DNA from: a virus
Direction: 5' to 3' (one strand)
Length of the DNA stretch: 45,961 nt
IMG/VR virus record: IMGVR_UViG_3300035698_004988
Coordinates: 1-45,961 of that record
Within the stretch, counting starts at the first letter, position 1, and each line of letters starts with the position of its first letter. The notes below the pieces were generated by a model. It made no database searches and was not told the origin of the DNA. It was given only the letters and a program-made list of their open reading frames with translations. A program made the translations under genes and the position numbers. Below are positions 8,761 to 17,674 of the stretch, piece by piece.

Positions 8761-9762
8761 CTAAGCTTGAGCTACTAAACCACCAGTACCAAACGGTATC
8801 CAAGAAATATCACCAAGTGCAGTCCCTGTAACTTTTACATAATCTCCACTCGCAACCGGACAAGTCGCAGAAGCTACTGGAGTATCATAATTAGGAACTT
8901 CGCTTTTTACTCTCAAAGTTGATGCATCAATACTATCAGTATATATCTGTATATTTTCCTGTACTCCTGAAGGATTATCAACAGAATATGCTACAATAAT
9001 ACCGTCAGACTGTGCAAGATATACAGTATCAAGTACTAGAGCAGATGAAACTGTATCAACAACTACCCATGATCCTAATCGATTAGCTGATATCTGATCA
9101 TCTATATAAGCCTTAATACTCTCAGCTGTAGATACAACAACATCAGTAGCGGTAGCCCCCATAGCATCATCATCTATTACAGATAGTGAATTAGCTACAT
9201 CAATCATACCATCTGACGAAAAACCAATCGGTTGTTTAGATGGAGCGTCATCATCATCTCCATCATTTAGCATAAGGATAAACTGCCCCTTCTGGTCATC
9301 CCCAGTTCCTTCATGTGAGAATTCAATATATCCAAGTGTAGATGATTCATCACCTGACTGAAGTCCTTTAACAACGAACTTAGACTGCCTACCTCCATCT
9401 GTATCTTCCGAATCGGAATTCTTAAGTGTTAGTGTAACATCAGCTGCAGAGAATTCTCTAGTAGCTGCTAACAGCGTAGCTATGATATTAGTAGATACGA
9501 GTGTCCAACCTCCGGCAAGTATAGTAGGTTTAGAATAATCAGTCAGAATGTACATTGCATTATCTATAGTACTATTAGAGTCAATCCAAATACTACCATT
9601 ATCATTAGCTGCAAACGCAGCACCTCCAGGTCTAACAGCGGGCTCACTATCACTAAGCAAGACTCTCGATTTCAATAGGTCTTTTAAATTCCTAATATAG
9701 CTCGGCCATGTTGAATTAAGCGAATGGTCAATCGGAACTGTAGTATCCCAACTAGATGCCAT
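8761..9762 (-). CDS. Tail fibre / appendage-like structural protein
   Basis: 333 residues, ATG 9762 with AAAGGAG upstream. It begins with a short anchor-like segment (MASSWDTTVPIDHSLNSTWPSYIRNLKDLL), then beta-rich, Asp/Ser/Thr-rich sequence with the fibre-type linker TDVVVSTAESIKAYIDDQI at about 205-223. This linker recurs in many phage fibres before a C-terminal head domain. The C-terminal 100 residues are beta-rich. It lies between the adaptor and the tail protein, spaced 8 bases from the latter. Receptor binding is plausible but inferred. Confidence 0.7.
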   Translation of the reverse strand: MASSWDTTVPIDHSLNSTWPSYIRNLKDLLKSRVLLSDSEPAVRPGGAAFAANDNGSIWIDSNSTIDNAMYILTDYSKPTILAGGWTLVSTNIIATLLAATREFSAADVTLTLKNSDSEDTDGGRQSKFVVKGLQSGDESSTLGYIEFSHEGTGDDQKGQFILMLNDGDDDDAPSKQPIGFSSDGMIDVANSLSVIDDDAMGATATDVVVSTAESIKAYIDDQISANRLGSWVVVDTVSSALVLDTVYLAQSDGIIVAYSVDNPSGVQENIQIYTDSIDASTLRVKSEVPNYDTPVASATCPVASGDYVKVTGTALGDISWIPFGTGGLVAQA

Positions 9763-9779
9763 TTTACTTCTCCTTTATA

Positions 9780-10547
9780 TTAATACCAACTAGTTGTATT
9801 CCCAAAATTAGGGTCGCCAACTGTATTATTAGTAACTGCAACGCCGTTATTACTTTGAGCATTGCCACCAGTTCCTCTCTGTACTTGTTTATCTTCAGCT
9901 GACTGACTCTTATCTCTGTTCAATGCAGCAAGAAGCGTCCCTCCAACTATTCCTTTATGATAGTCTCGACCAAGTGCGAGACCGTGCCAGAATATATAAC
10001 TCGTCTCCATCTCTAGAGACATAAAGACCATAGCAGTTACATACTGTTCTACAAACAAGTCGATTATAGCAATTGGACAGACTGTAGAGTCAGCAGCGAA
10101 AGTCGGAATAGCAGATGCTCTTATCCTCAGCTCGAGATTATCTATCGCAGGCCGATTGAGAATTATGTTAGTTCCAAATAACAATCCATACTCAGGCCAT
10201 CCTTTAGCATTATCCTCAGGATTAACAACAGTTCTATCCCACCACTGTCTATTCTTCATACTAAGAATCTTATTTCTAGTTCCGTCAGCTTCGACTACTC
10301 GAACCGTCAAGATGTCAATAAGCGTCCCGATACTGACAGAGCTCTCTTCAAGTGAAGATATGGAGACAGAAGTCGCATCCTCTGTAATAGTTAAATCATC
10401 ACAGATATGATTACTATCTTCAAACGCATGTTCAGTTACTGCAACTTTAAGTGCATTATCGCAGAGAGTATCTATCAAATCCGCTTTATCGCTTCTGCCA
10501 GTATTGAGAATTACAGCCGCACTTATTTCAGCTCTTGTCTTTGCCAT
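9780..10547 (-). CDS. Head-tail adaptor (connector) protein
   Basis: 255 residues, ATG 10547 with TTAAGGAG upstream. The N-terminal half is helical (TRAEISAAVILNTGRSDKADLID...), followed by a beta segment and WWDRTV, GWPEYGLLFG and LELRIRASAIP. This order is characteristic of podoviral gp4/gp10-like adaptors that sit under the portal. The C-terminal 45 residues are Gln/Asn/Gly-rich and probably flexible. Position after the small virion proteins and before the fibre and tail genes fits. The assignment rests on pattern resemblance. Confidence 0.65.
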   Translation of the reverse strand: MAKTRAEISAAVILNTGRSDKADLIDTLCDNALKVAVTEHAFEDSNHICDDLTITEDATSVSISSLEESSVSIGTLIDILTVRVVEADGTRNKILSMKNRQWWDRTVVNPEDNAKGWPEYGLLFGTNIILNRPAIDNLELRIRASAIPTFAADSTVCPIAIIDLFVEQYVTAMVFMSLEMETSYIFWHGLALGRDYHKGIVGGTLLAALNRDKSQSAEDKQVQRGTGGNAQSNNGVAVTNNTVGDPNFGNTTSWY

Positions 10548-10559
10548 AATAAAATCTCC

Positions 10560-10913
10560 TTAAGCTGAATAACCTTGTGCAATTATACAAATCGGAGCAC
10601 CTGCACCTGTATCTACATTCAATGTTCCAGTTAATTTTAACGGGTGAATAAATTCTAAAGTAATGTGCCCATTAATCTCTGCAGTTGTCCATTCAAAAGG
10701 TCCTATTAGTATTGCAGCTACATCAAGAAAAGTTATAGTAGCTACATCTGCATCACCAAGTATATCCAATCTTTCTAAATATAAATTACCTGTAGATGGA
10801 GCAGCCTTAACAATCTCTGTCCCAGACACATCAGCTGAGTAAACTGATGCACACCAGAACACTTTTTGAGGAGCTCCTATACCGACTGTTGTAACATTAG
10901 CTGTAATAGTCAT
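10560..10913 (-). CDS. Small beta-rich virion protein, unknown function (117 aa)
   Basis: ATG 10913 with ATAAGGAG upstream, 12 bases before the adaptor gene. The product is almost entirely beta and small residues (MTITANVTTVGIGAPQ...), with no charged coiled coils or enzyme motifs, typical of capsid cement, head fibre or minor tail proteins. Spacing of about 20 bases on each side and the uniform ribosome binding sites place it in the late operon. No named family was recognised. Confidence 0.65.
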   Translation of the reverse strand: MTITANVTTVGIGAPQKVFWCASVYSADVSGTEIVKAAPSTGNLYLERLDILGDADVATITFLDVAAILIGPFEWTTAEINGHITLEFIHPLKLTGTLNVDTGAGAPICIIAQGYSA

Positions 10914-10932
10914 AATAAATTCTCCTTATAAT

Positions 10933-11226
10933 TTATGCGTGAAGTTTAACGAAAGTTCCAGCCGTAGATGCAGTAGGAGCAACTGTACAAGTATAACCAG
11001 CTTCACTATCGGCAGTTTGATCATAAATATAATCTCCAGTCGCAATAGGATATGTACCATGACTATTTGCATCTACAGTCGGTGCTCCAGTACATCTCCA
11101 TACACGCCTTCTAGCCTTACTACCAGCACTACCCGTCCCTAAAGCTGATATTCCAATAGCTTTCTGAATTTTTCTCATAGCGCTAGCTCCATTTCGTGCT
11201 TGTTCTATTGTTGTATTATTAGCCAT
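10933..11226 (-). CDS. Small virion-type protein, unknown function (97 aa)
   Basis: ATG 11226 with TTAAGGAG upstream. An N-terminal helix (EQARNGASAMRKIQKAIG) is followed by a Gly/Ser/Thr-rich beta part containing TGDYIYDQTADSEAGYTC. The TGDYIYD segment echoes the repeat-like beta modules of other head-decoration proteins in this operon. It directly follows the deacetylase gene. The function is unknown; a minor structural role is inferred from context. Confidence 0.65.
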   Translation of the reverse strand: MANNTTIEQARNGASAMRKIQKAIGISALGTGSAGSKARRRVWRCTGAPTVDANSHGTYPIATGDYIYDQTADSEAGYTCTVAPTASTAGTFVKLHA

Positions 11227-11244
11227 CTTTAAATCTCCTTAAAC

Positions 11245-11832
11245 TTAATTTATATTAGCTATAGCCTTCATTGACGTAATTTCTTTACCATCTAAATTGC
11301 TTATAAAATTGCTAAAATCGTAATCTGAAGTATTTGCATGCCCATGAAAGTAATATAAAGCAAGACAGTCTTTACTAATTAAAGTAGTACTTTCAGTAGC
11401 TCCTACAAACCTACTAGCATCTAAATCATTAACTCCACTATTTACATCTCTAATTTGAATACAATGATTTAGTAGTTCTAAAATAGTTTCTTGATTCCAA
11501 TTACCTCCTATACTACCATAAGGTAATGCTAATAGATTAATCCCATCTTCAAATCCGTTAGTTGACAACCAAGTCTTTGCTCTATTAAAACTAAACAATA
11601 TCTCATTCATATTTTCACAGTTAGATGGAGCATCATGTGTCCACATATGATTAGCAATAGTATGGTTCATATCATCATGCATAATTCTAAGTTGCTCTAC
11701 TGTAAGGTATCTACTTCTTCCAATTACCATAGGATTTATATAGAAAGTTCCGATTATGTTTTTAATATGCAATAACTCAGCCCAAGCAAATTGCTCTCTA
11801 ATCCCGTCATCAAAACTAATAGCTACTTTCAT
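11245..11832 (-). CDS. Polysaccharide deacetylase-like (NodB/CE4 fold) protein
   Basis: 195 residues, starting with an ATGA overlap after the glycosyltransferase gene (AGGA upstream). The opening ISFDDG (D8, D9) and the HxxxH pair in ANHMWTHDAP (H62, H66) supply the metal triad of carbohydrate esterase family 4; LPYGS near 108-112 resembles its RxxPY motif. The known reaction is removal of N-acetyl groups from peptidoglycan or other polysaccharides. Coupling to a glycosyltransferase-methyltransferase suggests the two act on the same sugar, either a virion glycan or host envelope. The protein is short for the family and ends soon after a YYFHGH motif, which may be the second histidine motif. 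No signal peptide is seen. Confidence 0.75.
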   Translation of the reverse strand: MKVAISFDDGIREQFAWAELLHIKNIIGTFYINPMVIGRSRYLTVEQLRIMHDDMNHTIANHMWTHDAPSNCENMNEILFSFNRAKTWLSTNGFEDGINLLALPYGSIGGNWNQETILELLNHCIQIRDVNSGVNDLDASRFVGATESTTLISKDCLALYYFHGHANTSDYDFSNFISNLDGKEITSMKAIANIN

Positions 11833-12980
11833 AGCTTCTTCCTACATATACAAATTACTGACATGTAGTCTACTATCTCTTTCTTATATTTAACATCTTC
11901 AACAATGAATCCATTATCTTCAACTAACTTAATAAACTCATCTTTAATCCAAAAATGTTTATGTTCAGAGTTAGTTACAATTATTTTCGACAATGTAGAT
12001 ACATCTGGAGTAGATATAACCGCATAAGAATCATCGTACATACAATTTTTAATAGTAGAAAATAAATTAGTATAATTTTTAATGTGCTCTAAAACATCCG
12101 CACATATAACAATATTATACTTATCCTCATCATGCTCGACCTCAAAATCAGCGACTCCCCAATGCATATTTTTATCGGTATATGAAGATTCACAGAATTT
12201 AATTGTACTATCGATATCTATACCAGTAACATTATCACATACTGTACTTATATACTTAGATAATTTTTTACCAAAACCGCATCCTAAATCAACAGCGGTT
12301 TTTAAATCATGCTCGCATATAAGTTCAGCAGCTATTTTATAAGTCGCTAATTGATATTCTCTAGATGTAGGATAATGAACTCTTCCAAGCCCTAAATGCC
12401 CAACAACAACTCTAGTATCTATTCTAATAGTCTTACCTAAAGCTTTAACATCATCACAGAACTTTATATCACTTCTCTTCTGTCTAAGATTACCATCTTC
12501 ATGTCTTACCATCACATCTTTAAAATACGGTTCTTCTATATCCTTAAACACATCTAACTTTATTAAAGTACAACCGAACGCACATACATCTACATTATAA
12601 GACATTCCATCAGTAGGTAGTTGGAGAGAACAGTATAAATTTCCTTTTTTAATATATCCAACCTGACTATCTTCATCAGATTTTCTAACGACCAACCCAC
12701 TAACAACATCGGCATCTGCGTTACCCATAAGACAATCCAACATTTCATCCTCTACTATATGGTCAGTATCTATGAATAATATATGCGTACATTCTTGTTC
12801 TATTGCCATCTTAGTTAAGGCGTTTCTAGCTTCTGCAACTTTAGCTTTGTCAAGGGCTAGAAGCACCAAATGATGCTTCTTAGCCCATGACGAAAATACG
12901 CTAATATGATTAACATAAGCTTTGGGTTCTACAGGCCCGCAACTATGAATCGCAACTGCAATTTTGGCTTTTTCTTTCAT
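11829..12980 (-). CDS. Bifunctional protein: GT-A glycosyltransferase plus SAM-dependent methyltransferase
   Basis: 383 residues, ATG 12980. The N-terminal part (about 1-205) is a GT-A-like glycosyltransferase: a Rossmann-type start, ARNALTKMAI at 51-60, and the metal-binding DxD in FIDTDH (D71, D73). The C-terminal part (about 215-383) is a class I methyltransferase with motif I DLGCGFG at 231-237, the acidic end of strand 2 in GIDID, and VICADVLEHI at 291-300. The fusion predicts addition of a sugar and methylation of a sugar. It sits between a decoration-type gene and a deacetylase gene, so a virion glycan that is glycosylated, methylated and deacetylated is a reasonable inference. No membrane anchor is seen. 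Confidence 0.82.
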   Translation of the reverse strand: MKEKAKIAVAIHSCGPVEPKAYVNHISVFSSWAKKHHLVLLALDKAKVAEARNALTKMAIEQECTHILFIDTDHIVEDEMLDCLMGNADADVVSGLVVRKSDEDSQVGYIKKGNLYCSLQLPTDGMSYNVDVCAFGCTLIKLDVFKDIEEPYFKDVMVRHEDGNLRQKRSDIKFCDDVKALGKTIRIDTRVVVGHLGLGRVHYPTSREYQLATYKIAAELICEHDLKTAVDLGCGFGKKLSKYISTVCDNVTGIDIDSTIKFCESSYTDKNMHWGVADFEVEHDEDKYNIVICADVLEHIKNYTNLFSTIKNCMYDDSYAVISTPDVSTLSKIIVTNSEHKHFWIKDEFIKLVEDNGFIVEDVKYKKEIVDYMSVICICRKKL

Positions 12981-13000
12981 GTTTATTTCATTTCCTTTCT

Positions 13001-13531
13001 TTACAGACAGTTAATAATAACGTCTGTAGCAATAGTAGCTGTTCCAGTACCATCAGTAGCAACAGCTTCGGCCGCGATGAAGTGATTAGAATATATAACT
13101 GCAATACCGGCAGCAGCTGTAGCACTTTTAGTTAAAGTTCCGACTCCATTAGCAGTTATTAACTCTGCACCAACTGCAATAGCCGTACTCTTAGGATTCC
13201 TAGTCGGCACATTTCTACAATGGCCTCTAATCTGAATCCAACCATAACAAGCCGCACCAGATATTCCAAATGCAGTAACTGCAATACCTGCAGCCATCAT
13301 AATGTCAGCAGATACAGGCATATTAACTGATTCAAAATAATCAGTCTCTGTACCGTCAATGTTGTCTACATCATAGCAACATGTAGCAAGAGCTCCTATA
13401 GCCGTAGCATTACGATTTTTAACATATCTGTATACTTTTCCATCCTTTTCTTTCTTAACATTCCCGACTCCATCGAGGTCACTAGTATCCATATCTGTTA
13501 ACTCTGTATTAAACAGAATCTTCTCAGCCAT
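13001..13531 (-). CDS. Probable capsid decoration (cement) protein
   Basis: 176 residues, ATG 13531 with CTAGGAG upstream, directly after the major capsid gene. It is low in charge after the first 40 residues and dominated by Ala/Gly/Ile/Val/Thr beta sequence with TRNPKSTAIAVGAE and GTATIATDVIINCL, as in many phage head decoration proteins. Two cysteines are adjacent (ATCCYD). The assignment rests on position and composition, not on a recognised motif. Confidence 0.6.
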   Translation of the reverse strand: MAEKILFNTELTDMDTSDLDGVGNVKKEKDGKVYRYVKNRNATAIGALATCCYDVDNIDGTETDYFESVNMPVSADIMMAAGIAVTAFGISGAACYGWIQIRGHCRNVPTRNPKSTAIAVGAELITANGVGTLTKSATAAAGIAVIYSNHFIAAEAVATDGTGTATIATDVIINCL

Positions 13532-13567
13532 TATATTATCTCCTAGATTAAAGTTATTATTGTTTTA

Positions 13568-13588
13568 CATATTCACAATTTGAATATG
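13568..13588. repeat. 21-bp palindrome family, site 2
   Basis: CATATTCA-CAATT-TGAATATG, with perfect 8-bp arms. It lies 3 bases after the major capsid stop codon and 37 bases before the next start, inside the structural operon. Confidence 0.85.
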
Positions 13589-13591
13589 ATA

Positions 13592-14656
13592 CTACGAACT
13601 GTACTCCATCACAGCATGACGACGAGGTTGGTCAGTTATAAGACCACTTGTCATACAAGTAATGTAAGCAACACGCTCGAGCTGATTTGCAGTACTCTTC
13701 CACTCAGTCATATCAAACCACATGTTAGGATTGTATACCATCTCGATGTGATTAAGATTTAACATGAAGATATGACCACTAGAGTCTAGTCCAGATGAGT
13801 AAGACATCGGAGCACCTTTAAACGTCATAGTAACAAATCCGAGGTCAGCAGCTTTCCTGTTAAACGCACTTCTAACAACCTGTTGCTTATCTCCAACTTC
13901 ATCCTCATATGCTTCAAAGATATTCTGGTCCATGATAATAAAGTTCGGAGCTTCTTTGTTAGCATTGACAGTGTTAAAGATGTGCCTCATATCAGGAACT
14001 AAGTTCAAGGAATAAGGTACGTTGAGGTCAAGAAGCCTGTTATCAACATTCTCAGTCTGACTATCAGCAGCTGCAAAATTCCTCCACCATGTATTTGTCC
14101 TACTAATATTACCATTACTCGAGCCGGTTGCATAAGTACCACTAGCAGTACCAGTCCCGACAGCAGACTCAGCGGCGATGTTCGGACAAATATCATAGAT
14201 ACCATTAAACCTGTCATCCTCATCAGAAGGTGCATACACACCCCATCTGTACAAATCGCGCTCGAGGTCAGTTGACAAAGCATCCTTCGCAGCCATCAAC
14301 CTTCGAGTCAAATAATCTTTAATCTTGAATGGTCCAGCATTCTTATTATCGTCAATAAGTGTTCTATTAACATCTACCAAGAAGTATCGCCAATCCCATC
14401 TAGCGAGAGTGTCAAGCTTCTCAACCTTCTGTTTTAATACCGAACCCTTATTAAAGCCTTGAGTACTCTTCTGTCCATACCCGATTGTTCTAGTAATATA
14501 CTCTCCACCAACCTGAGTGGTCATACTACCATTCTCTCTAAGAGCTAGAGAGAGCACATTCGACTCTAATATGTTATCAGTAACTTCTGGACGGATTTCA
14601 TACCAAGTGTTCGTGAAATCATCATCCAATGTTCTAGTTAATGTAGGCAGAGCCAT
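13592..14656 (-). CDS. Major capsid protein (HK97-like fold inferred)
   Basis: 354 residues, ATG 14656 with AAAGGAG upstream. It follows the scaffold-type gene and precedes the decoration gene, and its length is typical for a short-tailed phage capsid subunit without a fused scaffold. Visible elements include an N-terminal arm (MALPTLTRTLDDDFTNTWYEI), a long helix (KDYLTRRLMAAKDALSTDLERDLYRWG, near 115-140, matching a spine helix), a Gly/Ser-rich variable loop near 165-185, and a C-terminal beta part with LNLNHIEMVYNPNMWF. It is followed immediately by the 21-bp palindrome. Confidence 0.88.
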   Translation of the reverse strand: MALPTLTRTLDDDFTNTWYEIRPEVTDNILESNVLSLALRENGSMTTQVGGEYITRTIGYGQKSTQGFNKGSVLKQKVEKLDTLARWDWRYFLVDVNRTLIDDNKNAGPFKIKDYLTRRLMAAKDALSTDLERDLYRWGVYAPSDEDDRFNGIYDICPNIAAESAVGTGTASGTYATGSSNGNISRTNTWWRNFAAADSQTENVDNRLLDLNVPYSLNLVPDMRHIFNTVNANKEAPNFIIMDQNIFEAYEDEVGDKQQVVRSAFNRKAADLGFVTMTFKGAPMSYSSGLDSSGHIFMLNLNHIEMVYNPNMWFDMTEWKSTANQLERVAYITCMTSGLITDQPRRHAVMEYSS

Positions 14657-14775
14657 AAATTAGTCTCCTTTAAATTAGTTGTCATTTTAAATTAGTTACA
14701 CGCAATTAAAGGTTTTATTAAACCCCAGTATGTATGGATACTTAATAGTAACTATCTTGCCATACGTTAATAGTC
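14657..14775 (-). promoter_or_regulatory. Leader of the major capsid gene: possible promoter and short hairpin
   Basis: This 119-base gap is the longest inside the head-gene cluster. On the minus strand it shows TTAACG, 17 bases, TATTAA, a weak sigma-70-like pair. Then come a small GGTTT-AATA-AAACC hairpin and two copies of AACTAATTTAAA, the second running into the AAAGGAG ribosome binding site. An extra promoter or processing site would help make capsid protein in excess. This is suggestive only. Confidence 0.3.
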
Positions 14776-15540
14776 TTATTGTTTCCGACTCTGTAATACT
14801 TTATCGGCGGCAGCAGATAATGCAGCCTTAAAACCTCTACGAGTATTAGGTCTATCGTTATCATCACTACTTTTATTGTTTTCTGATCTCTTCTTATCAT
14901 GTGCGTCTTGAGCCGCAGCAGCTCTAGTTCCTAAGTTCATTGGTTTCTCACTTTCAACATCTTTCTGTCCTGGAGAACCAGCGGCCTTATTACCCTTAGC
15001 AAGAACATATGCATCATCTATTGCCATACCAGGATACTTATCAATGATAGCCGTTATCTCATCCTTATAATCATCAAAATCAGAGAACCTATTCCTAGCA
15101 TCTTTGACTCCAGAAGCCGCTTCATTCTGTAACAAGTATTTCTGAATACCATTTATAGTATCAGTAATGCCCTTCAATGAATCACCAACTTCACTAGTAG
15201 CTATCTGAGTCTTAGCATCTATAGCAGTATCAACCGCAGTAGCTATGATATCGAGCATCTCTTCATTACTCAAATCGTCAAAGTTAGTTTTACTATCATT
15301 ACTGCTAGTTAACATCTTCTTGATATCAGCTTCTTTTTTTAACTTATCAGCTGCTGCTGCATCATTAATAGCCTTCTGTGCAGCATCATTACTAGCATCT
15401 TTACTTTTTGTTAACTCCACTAACTTCTTCAATTCGTCTATCTGCTGTTGTAGCTGGGACGATGTTAGTCCCTCCTTCTCCTTCGCTGCTGCTGCTATCT
15501 TCGCTTTTTCCAATGCTTTGATTTCTTCCGGCGTCATCAT
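14776..15540 (-). CDS. Probable scaffolding protein
   Basis: 254 residues, ATG 15540 with TTTAAAGGAG upstream (MM start). It is highly charged and helical: Lys/Glu/Ala-rich from residue 5 to 110 (ALEKAKIAAAAKEKEG, LQQQIDELKKLVELTKSK), an acidic middle, and a basic C-terminus (RRGFKAALSAAADKVLQSRKQ), which is the usual capsid-binding end of scaffolds. It lies directly before the major capsid gene. Scaffolds direct procapsid assembly and then leave the shell. Role from composition and order. Confidence 0.75.
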   Translation of the reverse strand: MMTPEEIKALEKAKIAAAAKEKEGLTSSQLQQQIDELKKLVELTKSKDASNDAAQKAINDAAAADKLKKEADIKKMLTSSNDSKTNFDDLSNEEMLDIIATAVDTAIDAKTQIATSEVGDSLKGITDTINGIQKYLLQNEAASGVKDARNRFSDFDDYKDEITAIIDKYPGMAIDDAYVLAKGNKAAGSPGQKDVESEKPMNLGTRAAAAQDAHDKKRSENNKSSDDNDRPNTRRGFKAALSAAADKVLQSRKQ

Positions 15541-15736
15541 CTTTAATCTCCTTTAAACTATTAGATTTCTTTTTTTCTTCTATCAAATTCTTCCTGTACT
15601 CTCTTATAGAAAACCTATGCTCAAACTTAATCGCCTTGATAAGTCTAATCAACTCTCTCTTACTAACATGCCCATTTATAAACTTAACACTAACATTCCC
15701 AATATCACTTACTATTACCTCGACTTTTCTATCCAT
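15401..15736 (-). CDS. Small protein overlapping the scaffold gene (111 aa), unknown function
   Basis: ATG 15736 shares bases with the TAA of the zinc-ribbon gene (TAATG). Residues 1-65 are outside any other gene and look genuine: a beta start (MDRKVEVIVSDIGNVSVKF) and a basic helix (RELIRLIKAIKFEHRFSIREYRK). The last 46 codons overlap the scaffold gene in another frame and encode a Ser/Glu-rich tail, probably disordered. An overlap of 140 bases is unusual here. The stop at 15401 could mark real translation, or the functional part could be only the N-terminal half. Confidence 0.6.
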   Translation of the reverse strand: MDRKVEVIVSDIGNVSVKFINGHVSKRELIRLIKAIKFEHRFSIREYRKNLIEEKKKSNSLKEIKDDDAGRNQSIGKSEDSSSSEGEGGTNIVPATTADRRIEEVSGVNKK

Positions 15737-15996
15737 TATAAGTATCCTAATTCTAGATCATTTTCTTTTGCATAGTGCCTCATTTCATCTTTACTGTGAA
15801 AAGTTTCTCCGTTTGGACTAACATGCTCTAAATGTACACCATCTGCGGGAAATACTACTACACCAACTTTAGTCCCGTTAAATACCTTGAGCATCTTAGT
15901 TCCGCATTCACAAATAACATCATCATCATACTTACTAACTAACTCATTATCCTTCCTGATAAAACATTTCTGACATTCGTAGTTAAAAGATAACAT
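15736..15996 (-). CDS. FmdB-like zinc-ribbon protein (86 aa)
   Basis: ATG 15996 is chosen because AAGGAG lies 6 bases upstream; it starts one base after the portal stop codon. The sequence opens MLSFNYECQKC and has a second pair CECG about 25 residues later, a CxxC...CxC zinc ribbon of the FmdB type. The C-terminal HSKDEMRHYAKENDLELGYL resembles a conserved end seen in small phage proteins encoded between portal and scaffold. The function is unknown. Its start overlaps nothing and its stop overlaps the next start. Confidence 0.75.
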   Translation of the reverse strand: MLSFNYECQKCFIRKDNELVSKYDDDVICECGTKMLKVFNGTKVGVVVFPADGVHLEHVSPNGETFHSKDEMRHYAKENDLELGYL

Positions 15997-15997
15997 A

Positions 15998-17674
15998 CTA
16001 AGCTCCTTGGTTTTTCGTAGCAGGAATAGTCGGCAGACCACCTTGTGCATTTCCAGGCGCATTAGGAACCTTTCCTAATATACCTTCAAATGCAGGATCT
16101 CCGGACGCATCAGCTACATATTTTTTCATAGCTTCTATATTTATACCTGGTATCTGTGAAAGTTCAGCAAGTAACATAATCGATTCTACCTTCCTCTGTG
16201 CCATGCTGAGATTACGTTTAGTAGATAGTGTAACATCATAGAGATAATCCCCCTCAAGCTCATCTCCTGTAAACTTAACCCATTCATTACCTACCATAGA
16301 ATATCTGGGTAGTTTCCAATATCTGAATATAATATTATTAACTTTCCGTATAGTATCAGTATACAAATCCACAACTGAACTCATCCTTCTAGACGTCCTC
16401 AATTCAGAACCTTCTTTAACAAATGTAGCTTCTCTAGCAGTATTCCTTCCACCAGAAAATTCACCCAACTGATTTCGACTAAAGCCAATAGCATCTCTAG
16501 CATTGCTCATATTATTATTAGATTGAACAATAAAGTCCATCATATTACCTTGCGGAAATGCCATAAATGAATCCTTAATTGGAGCACCACCTTTAACCAT
16601 ACCCAATGCTCCAACATCTCCACTAATTAATTTATTAAGTTCATCCTCTTCCATCGCATTTTTATTACCTAAAAACTTTAGAGTATTTATTCTCCTCTGT
16701 TTAGTAGATTGTAAAGATATATCCTTCTGTTCATTCTGAATCTGTCCGAGATAGTATGCTTGAGGAGTCGACCAGAATGAACGAGGATGCTTGACAAGTG
16801 TAGTACTGACAAACGGCAAACCTCCAAGCTGAAGAGCATCAATATCATTCCGTAAAAACCTATCATAATCGGGAGAAACAACAATAATCTTACCAGTCAT
16901 TCTATCATGAATTTCCCAAAGAACATTAAACACAGACTTTGTATTCTCATTATAAGAAGAATTTGTAGTATGTGAAGCTCTCTTATTCTTAGCCATCACA
17001 TGTCCATAGCTGTTCATGAATGCTTCCATAGATACTTGTGGCTCAAGTATCGATTTATTCTTATACTTCGGGTCTTTTTTAATATACTCATTTAAACGAA
17101 TAACTCGATGTGCAATCCAAGGCGCATCATCAATGCTCTTAGTCCCCCAAGGCACAACTATATCATGCGGACTAACGGCTGCTACCCAAGGCATCCCAGG
17201 TGCAGTATTCATATTCTCAATCCGCTTACCCTTCTTATCAAACTGAGTAAATGTCAAACCCATCAAGTTCTGGCCTTTACCTGCATCAAAGTACGGCGAC
17301 CAACCGAACTCACTGTCATAACCAATCTTAATAATCGCACGACTGAAGAGATATGAATTAATCATACTATCTTCTACAGCCGATTTAAGTTTTAACTTTT
17401 TAATGAGCCAGTTATCAGTAGCTTCTAGAACAGGCAATCTATCTACAGCCGATGGATGCTCAGCAGATAAAAGCATCTCAGGGTCAGGAACAGTGAGACT
17501 ACTCAAAAGACTATCGCCCATCGAGTATATTAAATTAGGCCCTACAGTACAATCCGACTGAGGGTCGTTAGTATAATCAAGCTCAAGCTTGTTCCAACTA
17601 TCCTCTCTACCAAACTGCCTTCTATATTCTAGACCATTATCTATTTCCGTCATCCATTCTTCAGATTTAAGCAT
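15998..17674 (-). CDS. Portal protein
   Basis: 558 residues, ATG 17674 with TTAAGGAG upstream; the gene overlaps the large terminase by 8 bases. Portal features include the early helical region with ADxxRQFGREDSWNKLELDY-like sequence near 15-35, the DPEMLLSAEHPSAVDR segment, a central AVSPHDIVVPWG, LVKHPRSFWSTPQAYYLGQIQ preceding a long stem helix (IQNEQKDISLQSTKQRR), and a C-terminal helical crown. Portals form the dodecameric ring at the packaging vertex that docks terminase. Order terL-portal-zinc ribbon-scaffold-capsid supports the call. Confidence 0.88.
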   Translation of the reverse strand: MLKSEEWMTEIDNGLEYRRQFGREDSWNKLELDYTNDPQSDCTVGPNLIYSMGDSLLSSLTVPDPEMLLSAEHPSAVDRLPVLEATDNWLIKKLKLKSAVEDSMINSYLFSRAIIKIGYDSEFGWSPYFDAGKGQNLMGLTFTQFDKKGKRIENMNTAPGMPWVAAVSPHDIVVPWGTKSIDDAPWIAHRVIRLNEYIKKDPKYKNKSILEPQVSMEAFMNSYGHVMAKNKRASHTTNSSYNENTKSVFNVLWEIHDRMTGKIIVVSPDYDRFLRNDIDALQLGGLPFVSTTLVKHPRSFWSTPQAYYLGQIQNEQKDISLQSTKQRRINTLKFLGNKNAMEEDELNKLISGDVGALGMVKGGAPIKDSFMAFPQGNMMDFIVQSNNNMSNARDAIGFSRNQLGEFSGGRNTAREATFVKEGSELRTSRRMSSVVDLYTDTIRKVNNIIFRYWKLPRYSMVGNEWVKFTGDELEGDYLYDVTLSTKRNLSMAQRKVESIMLLAELSQIPGINIEAMKKYVADASGDPAFEGILGKVPNAPGNAQGGLPTIPATKNQGA

